Shown here: positions 1 through 13,200 of the stretch, in pieces | Position numbering within the stretch: position 1 is the stretch's first letter | How the letters are laid out: each line of letters opens with the position of its first letter | Assembly (NCBI RefSeq): GCF_037975245.1 | Contig: NC_092576.1 | Coordinates: forward strand, 45,936,111 to 46,000,110 | Direction: 5' to 3' | Origin: Apostichopus japonicus | Taxonomy: Eukaryota > Echinodermata > Holothuroidea > Aspidochirotida > Stichopodidae | Length of the DNA: 64,000 nt | Program-made: the position numbers and the translations under genes | Notes under the pieces: model-generated | The model's input: the letters and a program-made list of their open reading frames with translations, nothing else | Database searches by the model: none | What the model was told of the DNA's origin: nothing

Positions 1-3000
1 CATGGAAACCTATGATATAATTACTCCATTATCATCAGATACTTGATATTAGGTGATATTACTTGTTATTTCATGGAAACCTATGATATAATTACTCCAT
101 TAACATCACATACTTGATATTAGGTGAGATTACTCGTTATTTCATGGAAACCTATGATATAATTACTCCATTATCATCAGATACTTGATATAAGGTGAGA
201 TAACTTGTTATTTTATGGAAACCTATGATATAATTACTCCATTAACATCACATACTTGATATTAGGTGAGATTACTCGTTATTTCATGGAAACCTATGAT
301 ATAATTACTCCATTATCATCAGATACTTGATATTAGGTGATATTACTTGTTTTTTCATGGTAACCTATGATATAATTACTCCATTATCATCAGATACTTG
401 ATATAAGGTGAGGTAACTTGTTATTTTATGGAAACCTATGATATAATTACTCCATTATCATCAGATACTTGATATAAGGTGAGATTACTTGCTATTTAAT
501 GGAAACCTATGATACAATCACTCCACTATCATCAGATACTTGATATAAGGTGCGATTACTTCTTTTTTGATGGAAACCTATGATATAATTACTCCATTAA
601 CATCACATACTTGATTTTAGGTGAGATTACTCGTTATTTCATGGAAACCTATGATACAATCACTCCACTATCATCAGATACTTGATATAAGGTGTGATTA
701 CTTCTTTTTTCATGGAAACCTATGATATAATTACTCCATTATCATCAGATACTTGATATTAGGTGATATTACTTGTTATTTCATGGAAACCTATGATATA
801 ATTACTCCATTAACATCACATACTTGATATTAGGTGAGATTACTCGTTATTTCATGGAAACCTATGATATAATTACTATAATATCATCAGATACTTGATA
901 TTAGGTGAGATTACTTGTTATTTCATGGAAACCTATGATATAATTACTCCATTATCATCAGATACTTGATATTAGGTGATATTACTTGTTTTTTCATGGT
1001 AACCTATGATATAATTACTCCATTATCATCAGATACTTGATATAAGGTGAGATAACTTGTTATTTTATGGAAACCTATGATATAATTACTCCATTATCAT
1101 CAGATACTTGATATAAGGTGAGATTACTTGCTATTTAATGGAAACCTATGATACAATCACTCCACTATCATCAGATACTTGATATAAGGTGCGATTACTT
1201 CTTTTATCATGGAAACCTATGATATAATTACTCCATTAACATCACATACTTGATATTAGGTGAGATTACTCGTTATTTCATGGAAACCTATGATACAATC
1301 ACTCCACTATCATCAGATACTTGATATAAGGTGCGATTACTTCTTTTTTCATGGAAACCTATGATATAATTACTCCATTAACATCACATACTTGATATTA
1401 GGTGAGATTACTCGTTATTTCATGGAAACCTATGATACAATCACTCCACTATCATCAGATACTTGATATAAGGTGCGATTACTTCTTTTTTCATGGAAAC
1501 CTATGATATAATTACTCCATTATCATCAGATACTTGATATTAGGTGATATTACTTGTTATTTCATGGAAACCTATGATATAATTACTCCATTAACATCAT
1601 ATACTTGATATTAGGTGAGATTACTCGTTATTTCATGGAAACCTATGATATAATTACTATAATATCATCAGATACTTGATATTAGGTGAGATTACTTGTC
1701 ATTTCATGGAAACCTATGATATAATTACTCCATTATCATCAGATACTTGATATTAGGTGATATTACTCGTTATTTCATGGAAACCTATGATATAATTACT
1801 CCATTAACATCACATACTTGATACTAGGTGAGATTACTCGTTATTTCATGGAAACCTATGATATAATTACTATAATATCATCAGATACTTGATATTAGGT
1901 GAGATTACTTGTTATTTCATGGAAACCTATGATATAATTACTCCATTATCATCAGATACTTGATATAAGGTGCGATTACTTCTTTTTTCATGGAAACCTA
2001 TGATATAATTACTCCATTATCATCAGATACTTGATATTAGGTGATATTACTTGTTATTTCATGGAAACCTATGATATAATTACTCCATTAACATCACATA
2101 CTTGATATTAGGTGAGATTACTCGTTATTTCATGGAAACCTATGATATAATTACTATAATATCATCAGATACTTGATATTAGGTGAGATTACTTGTTATT
2201 TCATGGAAACCTATGATATAATTACTCCATTATCATCAGATACTTGATATAAGGTGATATTACTTCTTTTTTTCATGGTAACCTATGATATAATTACTCC
2301 ATTATCATCAGATACTTGATATTAGGTGAGATTACTTGTTATTTCATGGAACCTATGATATAATAACTCTATTAACATCACATACTTGATATTAGGTGAT
2401 ATTACTTGTTATTTCATGGAAACCTATGATATAATTACTCCATTATCATCAGATACTTGATATTAGGTGAGATTACTTGTTATTTCATGGAACCTATGAT
2501 ATAATAACTCTATTAACATCACATACTTGATATTAGGTGATATTACTTGTTATTTCATGGAAACCTATGATATAATTACTCCATTATCATCAGATACTTG
2601 ATATTAGGTGATATTACTTGTTATTTCATGGAAACCTATGATATAACAACTCCATTATCATCAGATACTTGATATAAGGTGAGATTTCTTGTTATTTCAT
2701 GGATACCTATGATATAATTACTCCATTATCATCAGATACTTGATATTAGGTGATATTACTTGTTATTTCATGGAAACCTATGATATAATTACTCCATTAT
2801 CATCAGATACTTGATATTAGGTGATATTACTTGTTATTTCATGGAAACCTATGATATAATTACTCCATTATCATCAGATACTTGATATTAGGTGATATTA
2901 CTTGTTATTTCATGGAAACCTATGATATAATTACTCCATTAACATCACATACTTGATATTAGGTGAGATTACTCGTTATTTCATGGAAACCTATGATATA

Positions 3001-4070
3001 ATTACTATAATATCATCAGATACTTGATATTAGGTGAGATTACTTGTTATTTCATGGAAACCTATGATATAATTACTCCATTGTCATCAGATACTTGATA
3101 TTAGGTGATATTACTTGTTATTTCATAGAAACCTATGATATAATTACTCCATTAACATCAGATACTTGATATAAGTTGAGAATACTTGTTATTTCATGGA
3201 AACCTATGATATAATTACTCCATTATCATCAGATACTTGATATTAGGTGAGATTACTTATTTCATGGAAACCTACGATATAATTACTCCATTATCATCAG
3301 ATACTTGCTATAAGGTGAGATTACTTGTTATTTCATGGAAACCTATGATACAATCACTCCATTATCATCAGATACTTGATATTAGGTGATATTACTTATT
3401 TCATGGAAACCTACGATATATTTACTCCATTATCATCAGATACTTGCTATAAGGTGAGATTACTTGTTATTTCATGGAAACCTATGATACAATCACTCCA
3501 CTATCATCAGATACTTGATATAAGGTGAGACTATTTGTTATTTCATGGAAACCTATGATATAATTACTATAATATCATCAGATACTTGATATTAGGTGAG
3601 ATTACTTGTTATTTCATGGAACCTGATATAATTTCTCCATCATCAGATACTTGATATAAGGTGCGATTACTTCTTTTTTCATGGTAACCTATGATATAAT
3701 TACTCCATTGTCATCAGATACTTGATATTAGGTGATATTACTTGTTATTTCATAGAAACCTATGATATAATTACTCCATTAACATCAGATACTTGATATA
3801 AGTTGAGAATACTTGTTATTTCATGGAAACCTATGATATAATTACTCCATTATCATCAGATACTTGATATTAGGTGATATTACTTGTTATTTCATGGAAA
3901 CCTATGATATAATTACTCCATTAACATCAGATACTTGATATTAGGTGAGATTACTTGTTATTTCATGGAACCTATGATATATTTACTCCCTTCTCTTCAC
4001 CTACTTGATATTAGGTGAGATTACTTGTTATTTTATGGAAACCTATGACATAATTTTCACATACTTGATA
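1..4070. repeat. 71-bp tandem array (about 57 copies)
   Basis: Unit begins catggaaacctatgatata; starts at 1, 72, 143 fix 71 bp. Variants (ttatcatcag vs ttaacatcac, ataagg vs attagg) recur in blocks, suggesting block duplications. It continues past the left edge and lies in the intron after exon 18. No genes. Confidence 0.97.
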
Positions 4071-4160
4071 TTATGATTATGAGCTATTCACTGTTATTAT
4101 TATTTTTTGATAATTCATTGATTTGATAAATGTTGTTGTGTTTATTTCTTGGTAACATAC

Positions 4161-4285
4161 GTTTCCTTTGGCTTCTGATCCTCTTGGCTTTGGAAACTGC
4201 TGGCCACTAATAATCTTGATGTGTAAGATTTGAGGGGAAACCCCAGGAATAATATCCGATGAGTGAGCACTGAAATATGATATCT
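4161..4285 (-). CDS. PLCL: PLCL exon 18: start of C2 domain (last exon in window)
   Basis: 125 bp. Acceptor tttctacag ends at 4286, donor GGAAAC|gtatgt. The joint with exon 17 gives Glu. Encodes [18 protein letters not shown] and [37 protein letters not shown] is nearly the PRIP C2 entry. The next exon (expected to begin around VIDPYV) lies left of the window. Confidence 0.93.
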
Positions 4286-7200
4286 CTGTAGAAATAAAAA
4301 CAGAAATCAAATGTGTAGATAATGTCCTGGAGAGAACACAAATAACACATTTAGATCTGCATAAGCCATTGAGTCCTAAGAGAATCTTTACTTCAGACAA
4401 ATCAATAAATCAGTGTCCATTAAATGTCCACACAGTAGAAATATTCAGTTATTATGCATTTAGATCTGCATAAGCCATTGAGTCCTAAGAGAATCTTTAC
4501 TTCAGGCAAATCAATAAATCAGTGTCCATTAAATGTCCACACAGTAGAAATATTCAGTTATTATGCATTTAGATCTGCATAAGCCATTGAGTCCTAAGAG
4601 AATCTTTACTTCAGACAAATCAATTAATCAGTGTCCATTAAATGTCCACACAGTAGAAATATTCAGTAATTATGCATTTAGATCTGCATAAGCCATTGAG
4701 TCCTAAGAGAATCTTTACTTCAGACAAATCAATTAATCAGTGTCCATTAAATGTCCACACATTAGAAATATTCAGTAATTATGCATTTAGATCTGCATAA
4801 GCCATTGAGTCCTAAGAGAATCTTTACTTCAGACAAATCAATTAATCAGTGTCCATTAAATGTCCACACAGTAGAAATATTCAGTTATTATGCATTTAGA
4901 TCTGCATAAGCCATTGAGTCCTAAGAGAATCTTTACTTCAGACAAATCAATTAATCAGTGTCCATTAAATGTCCACACAGTAGAAATATTCAGTAATTAT
5001 GCATTTAGATCTGCATAAGCCATTGAGTCCTAAGAGAATCTTTACTTCAGGCAAATCAATAAATCAGTGTCCATTAAATGTCCACACAGTAGAAATATTC
5101 AGTTATTATGCATTTAGATCTGCATAAGCCATTGAGTCCTAAGAGAATCTTTACTTCAGACAAATCAATTAATCAGTGTCCATTAAATGTCCACACAGTA
5201 GAAATATTCAGTAATTATGCATTTAGATCTGCATAAGCCATTGAGTCCTAAGAGAATCTTTACTTCAGACAAATCAATTAATCAGTGTCCATTAAATGTC
5301 CACACATTAGAAATATTCAGTAATTATGCATTTAGATCTGCATAAGCCATTGAGTCCTAAGAGAATCTTTACTTCAGACAAATCAATTAATCAGTGTCCA
5401 TTAAATGTCCACACAGTAGAAATATTCAGTTATTATGCATTTAGATCTGCATAAGCCATTGAGTCCTAAGAGAATCTTTACTTCAGACAAATCAATTAAT
5501 CAGTGTCCATTAAATGTCCACACAGTAGAAATATTCAGTAATTATGCATTTAGATCTGCATAAGCCATTGAGTCCTAAGAGAATCTTTACTTCAGACAAA
5601 TCAATAAATCAGTGTCCATTAAAAGTCCACACAGTAGAAATATTCAGTAATTATGCATTTAGATCTGCATAAGCCATTGAGTCCTAAGAGAATCTTTACT
5701 TCAGACAAATCAATAAATCAGTGTCCATTAAATGTCCACACAGTAGAAATATTCAGTAATTATGCATTTAGATCTGCATAAGCCATTGAGTCCTAAGAGA
5801 ATCTTTACTTCAGACAAATCAATTAATCAGTGTCCATTAAATGTCCACACAGTAGAAATATTCAGTAGAAACAAACCAAAAAGTCCATAGGAAAAATAGT
5901 ACATCTGGATTGTTGATAAACAAACATCTTCCAAATTCAAATCATTTCCAGATAACAGACACATTCCATGCCTTTGCAATGTCCAAATAATAGACACCTG
6001 AGAGCAGGGAATGCCCACTTAGTAAGTATGCATTTAAACAGGAAATGCACATTTAGTAAGTATGCATTTAAACAGGGAATGCACACTGAGTAAGTATGAA
6101 TCTAAACAGGGTATGCACATTTAGTAAGTATACATTTAAACAGGGAAAGCCCATTTAGTAAGTATACATTTAAACAGGGAATGCCCACTTAATAATTATG
6201 CATTTAAACTAGGAATGCCCACTTAGTCTGTATGCATTTAAACAGGGAATGCCCACTTAGTAAGTATGCATTTAAACAGGAAATGCTCACTTAGTAATTA
6301 TGCATTTAAACAGGGAATGCCCACTCATTAAGTATGCATTTAAACTAGGGATGCCCACTTAGTCTGTCTGTATGCATTTAAACAGGGAATGGCCACTTAT
6401 TAAGTATACATTTAAGCAGGGAATGCCCACTTAGTAATTATGCATTTAAAAAGAGAATGCCCACTCATTAAGTATGCATTTAAACTAGGGATGCCCACTT
6501 AGTCTGTCTGTATGCATTTAAGCAGGGAATGCCCACTTAGTAAGTATGCCCTTAAACAGGGAATGCTCACTTAGAAATTATGCATTAAACAGGGAATGCC
6601 CACTCATTAAGTATGCATTTAAACTAGGGATGCCCACTTAGTCTGTATGCATTTAAACAGGGAATGCCCACTTAGTAAGTATGCATTTAAACTAGGGATG
6701 CCCACTTAGTAAATATGCATTTACACAGGGAATGCCCAATTAGTAATTATGCATTTAAACAGGGAATGCCCACTTAGTAAGTATGCATTTAAACTAGGGA
6801 TGCCCACTTAGTAAATATGCATTTAAACAGGGAATGCCCAATTAGTAATTATGCATTTAAACTAGGGATGCCCACTTAGTAATTATGCATTTAAACTAGG
6901 GATGCCCACTTAGTCTGTATGCATTTAAACAGGGAATGCCCACTTAGTCTGTATGCATTTAAACAGGGAATGCCCACTTAGTCTGTATGCATTTAAACAG
7001 GGAATGCCTATTTAGTAATTATGCATTTACACAGGGAATGCCCACTAAGTAATTATGCATTTAAACAAGAAATGCCCACTTAGTAATTATGCATTTAAAC
7101 AGGGAATGCCCACTTAGTAATTATACATTTAATCAGGGAATGCCCACTTAGTAATTGGCTTTATAATTATGCATTTCATAACCACATAACATAAATACAG

Positions 7201-10200
7201 AGTACCCAGAAAGTTGAAAATATAGATATTTAGTATCCAAGCAACACTCACTAATTCAGTATATCTAAGTCTACTCCCTATAACTTAATCTTTTCACTTT
7301 TAAAATGTTTACTTCATCAAGAAAAATAAAAAGAAACTGAGTAAGTCTTGTGTATAACAAAGTGATTTGACTAATGATATACTTATGGTTAATTTATCAT
7401 TAATACCTAATTCTAGCCTGTTTATCTTACCTTCTCTCATTATATGAGGTTTCAAAATGTACCCACAACCACCATTCAATCTGAACTTGCCATCATAGAG
7501 ATCTGTCATTAGCCCAGGTGTTTGATAATTCAGGGCAACTGCACAAAGAAAACAAACAATGAATACAACAATGCATGTCTGAGGTTTCAAAATGTACCCA
7601 CAACCACCATTCAATCTGAACTTGCCATCATAGAGATCTGTCATTAGCCCAGGTGTTTGATAATTCAGGGCAACTGCACAAAGAAAACAAACAATGAATA
7701 CAACAATGCATGTCTGAGGTTTCAAAATGTACCCACAACCACCATTCAATCTGAACTTGCCATCATAGAGATCTGTCATTAGCCCAGGTGTTTGATAATT
7801 CAGGGCAACTGCACAAAGAAAACAAACAATGAATACAACAATGCATGTCTTCTTATGTGTTCATGCAAACCAATTTAACCAAAATCATACAATATGTACA
7901 CACATCCATAGCCTCCACAAATACAAACCATACACTATGTGCACACAACCATAGTTTCCACAAATACAAACCATACACTATGTGCACACATCCATAGCCT
8001 CCACAAATACAAACCATACACTATGTGCACACATCCATAGCCTCCACAAATACAAACCATACACTATGGGCACACATCCATAGCCTCCACAAATACAAAC
8101 CATACACTATGTGCACACATCCATAGCCTCCACAAATACAAACCATACACTATGTGCACACATCCATAGCCTCCACAAATACAAACCATACACTATGTGC
8201 ACACATCCATAGCCTCCACAAATACAAACCATACACTATGTGCACACATACCATAGCCTCCACAAATACCAATCATATATGATATGTACACACATACCAT
8301 GCTCTGTGCATGCAAACCATATGCTGCTATGTTGCACACACATTACAGTCAGTACCAATGTAGCAGTAACTTGGAATGCTAGAATCAATTGCAAAGTTAC
8401 AAGATTATAACAGATGACTGACTTTAAATAACAACCCAGGATAGAGTCTTACCTATCTGACAGCCACAGTTCCAGAGGTCTTGGGGATTGTAATTACTGG
8501 AGTCAATTCTGTTGGCATTTGGGAAAACTCTAGACAAGAACCTTTTGTTATAGTTGACAAATTCCTCCAGGTCAGTGTTCAGTAATCGTTGCGATTGAGC
8601 TTCACTGAAAGAGCATAACTCCCAGTACTTCTCTATAAAAGATGAGAATCCAGAATATTCACAGAGACAGCTTTGATCTGACATCCATCTCCTAAACATC
8701 TACCGCACTGATGCTAATTAATGTTCACCATTGGAACATGATATGCCACTTAGGTATCAGGAAACAACTCCTATCTTCACTTCTTGGTTACCAGAATGTA
8801 TCATAACTTTGATCTGTAATCTTCACTCTATACTTCCTGACATCCATCTCCTAAACATCTACCGCACTGATGCTAATTAATGTTCACCATTGGAACATGA
8901 TATGCCACTTAGGTATCAGGAAACAACTCCTATCTTCACTTCTTGGTTACCAGAATGTATCATAACTTTGATCTGTAATCTTCACTCTATACTTCCTGAC
9001 ATCCATCTCCTAAACATCTACCGCACTGATGCTAATTAATGTTCACCATTGGAACATGATATGCCACTTAGGTATCAGGAAGCAACTCCTATCTTCACTT
9101 CTTAGTTACCAGAATGTATCATAACTTTGATCTGTAATCTTCACTCTATACTTCCTGACATCCAACTCCTAAACATCTACCGCACTGATGCTAATTAATG
9201 TTCACCATTGGAACATGATATGCCACTTAGGTATCAGGAAACAACTCCTATCTTCACTTCTTAGTTACCAGAATGTATCATAACTTTGATCTGTAATCTT
9301 CACTCTATACTTCCTGACATCCATCTCCTAAACATCTACCGCACTGATGCTAATTAATGTTCACCATTGGAACATGATATGCCACTTAGGTATCAGGAAA
9401 CAACTCCTATCTTCACTTCTTAGTTACCAGAATGTATCATAACTTTGATCTGTAATCTTCACTCTATACTTCCTGACATCCATCTCCTAAACATCTGCCG
9501 CACTGATGCTAATTAATGTTCACCATTGGAACATGATATGCCACTTAGGTATCAGGAAACAACTCCTATCTTCACTTCTTAGTTACCAGAATGTATCATA
9601 ACTTTGATCTGTAATCTTCACTCTATACTTCCTGACATCCATCTCCTAAACATCTACCGCACTGATGCTAATTACTGTTCACCATTGGAACATGATATGC
9701 CACTTAGGTATCAGGAAACAACTTCTATCTTCACTTCTTGGTTACCAGAATGTATCATAACTTTGATCTGTAATCTTCACTCTATACTTCCTGACATCCA
9801 TCTCCTAAACATCTACCGCACTGATGCTAATTAATGTTCACCATTGGAACATGATTTGCCACTTAGGTATCAGGAAACAACTTCTATCTTCACTTCTTGG
9901 TTACCAGAATGTATCATAACTTTGATCTGTAATCTTCACTCTATGCTTCCTGACATCCATCTCCTAAACATCTACCGCACTGATGCTAATTAATGTTCAC
10001 CATTGGAACATGATATGCCAATTAGGTATCAGGAAGCAACTCCTATCTTCACTTCTTGGTTACCAGAATGCATCATAACTTTGATCTGTAATCTTCACTC
10101 TATGCTTCCTGACATCCATCTCCTAAACATCTACCGCACTGATGCTAATTAATGTTCACCATTGGAACATGATTTGCCACTTAGGTATCAGGAAACAACT

Positions 10201-13200
10201 TCTATCTTCACTTCTTGGTTACCAGAATGTATCATAACTTTGATCTGTAATCTTCACTCTATGCTTCCTGACATCCATCTCCTAAACATCTACCGCACTG
10301 ATGCTAATTAATGTTCACCATTGGAACATGATATGCCAATTAGGTATCAGGAAACAACTCCTATCTTCACTTCTTAGTTACCAGAATGTATCATAACTTT
10401 GATCTGTAATCTTCACTCTATGCTTCCTGACATCCATCTCCTAAACATCTACCGCACTGATGCTAATTAATGTTCACCATTGGAACATGATATGCCAATT
10501 AGGTATCAGGAAACAACTTCTATCTTCACTTCTTGGTTACCAGAATGTATCATAACTTTGATCTGTAATCTTCACTCTATACTTCCTGACATCCATCTCC
10601 TAAACATCTACCGCACTGATGCTAATTAATGTTCACCATTGGAACATGATATGCCAATTAGGTATCAGGAAACAACTTCTATCTTCACTTCTTGGTTACC
10701 AGAATGTATCATAACTTTGATCTGTAATCTTCACTCTATACTTCCTGACATCCATCTCCTAAACATCTGCCGCACTGATGCTAATTAATGTTCACCATTG
10801 GAACATGATATGCCACTTAGGTATCAGGAAACAACTCCTATCTTCACTTCTTAGTTACCAGAATGTATCATAACTTTGATCTGTAATCTTCACTCTATAC
10901 TTCCTGACATCCATCTCCTAAACATCTACCGCACTGATGCTAATTAATGTTCACCATTGGAACATGATATGCCACTTAGGTATCAGGAAACAACTCCTAT
11001 CTTCACTTCTTAGTTACCAGAATGTATCATAACTTTGATCTGTAATCTTCACTCTATACTTCCTGACATCCATCTCCTAAACATCTACCGCACTGATGCT
11101 AATTAATGTTCACCATTGGAACATGATATGCCACTTAGGTATCAGGAAACAACTCCTATCTTCACTTCTTAGTTACCAGAATGTATCATAACTTTGATCT
11201 GTAATCTTCACTCTATACTTCCTGACATCCATCTCCTAAACATCTACCGCACTGATGCTAATTAATGTTCACCATTGGAACATGATATGCCACTTAGGTA
11301 TCAGGAAACAACTTCTATCTTCACTTCTTAGTTACCAGAATGTATCATAACTTTGATCTGTAATCTTCACTCTATACTTCCTGACATCCAACTCCTAAAC
11401 ATCTACCGCACTGATGCTAATTAATGTTCACCATTGGAACATGATATGCCACTTAGGTATCAGGAAACAACTCCTATCTTCACTTCTTAGTTACCAGAAT
11501 GTATCATAACTTTGATTTGTAATCTTCACTCTATACTTCCTGACATCCATCTCCTAAACATCTACCGCACTGATGCTAATTAATGTTCACCATTGGAACA
11601 TGATATGCCACTTAGGTATCAGGAAACAACTTCTATCTTCACTTCTTAGTTACCAGAATGTATCATAACTTTGATCTGTAATCTTCACTCTATACTTCCT
11701 GACATCCAACTCCTAAACATCTACCGCACTGATGCTAATTAATGTTCACCATTGGAACATGATATGCCACTTAGGTATCAGGAAACAACTCCTATCTTCA
11801 CTTCTTGGTTACCAGAATGTATCATAACTTTGATCTGTAATCTTCACTCTCTACTTCCTGACATCCATCTCCTAAACATCTACCGCACTGATGCTAATTA
11901 ATGTTCACCATTGGAACATGATATGCCACTTAGGTATCAGGAAACAACTCCTATCTTCACTTCTTAGTTACCAGAATGTATCATAACTTTGATCTGTAAT
12001 CTTCACTCTATACTTCCTGACATCCATCTCCTAAACATCTACCGCACTGATGCTAATTAATGTTCACCATTGGAACATGATATGCCACTTAGGTATCAGG
12101 AAACAACTCCTATCTTCACTTCTTAGTTACCAGAATGTATCATAACTTTGATCTGTAATCTTCACTCTCTACTTCCTGACATCCATCTCCTAAACATCTA
12201 CCGCACTGATGCTAATTAATGTTCACCATTGGAACATGATATGCCACTTAGGTATCAGGAAACAACTCCTATCTTCACTTCTTAGTTACCAGAATGTATC
12301 ATAACTTTGATCTGTAATCTTCACTCTATACTTCCTGACATCCATCTCCTAAACATCTACCGCACTGATGCTAATTAATGTTCACCATTGGAACATGATA
12401 TGCCACTTAGGTATCAGGAAACAACTTCTATCTTCACTTCTTAGTTACCAGAATGTATCATAACTTTGATCTGTAATCTTCACTCTCTACTTCCTGACAT
12501 CCATCTCCTAAACATCTACCGCACTGATGCTAATTAATGTTCACCATTGGAACATGATATGCCACTTAGGTATCAGGAAACAACTCCTATCTTCACTTCT
12601 TAGTTACCAGAATGTATCATAACTTTGATCTGTAATCTTCACTCTATACTTCCTGACATCCATCTCCTAAACATCTACCGCACTGATGCTAATTAATGTT
12701 CACCATTGGAACATGATATGCCACTTAGGTATCAGGAAACAACTTCTATCTTCACTTCTTGGTTTGTATTTCAGACTCTGATTACAATTAACATTGTTAG
12801 TTAGGTATCATGAACCTCTTCATCATTTCTAAATCCTTAGAAATTGGCAATAGAAAAGATTAAAAAACACAGTGAGTTCTCACGATTAGAGGCTGCTTCC
12901 TGGAAACCCTGAAAACGTACAGATTTACAGAGAGAGACCAAGTCTGATAACTCCTTGATTAGAGGGTGCCTCTTGAGAATATCCTGTACCAAAAACAACA
13001 CAAAATAGATAAAATCATTGATATGAGTGACTAACTCTGGAATTAACACAAAATAGATAAAATCATTGATATGAGTGGCTAACTCTGGAATTAACACAAT
13101 TTAGATAAAATCATTGATATAAGTGACTAACTCTGGAATTAACACAAAATAGATAAAATCATTGATATGAGTGACTAACTCTGGAATTAACACAAAATAG

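Noticed and set aside
1-4070. CRISPR array
   Set aside because: Directly adjoining 71-bp tandem units without unique spacers; eukaryotic context.
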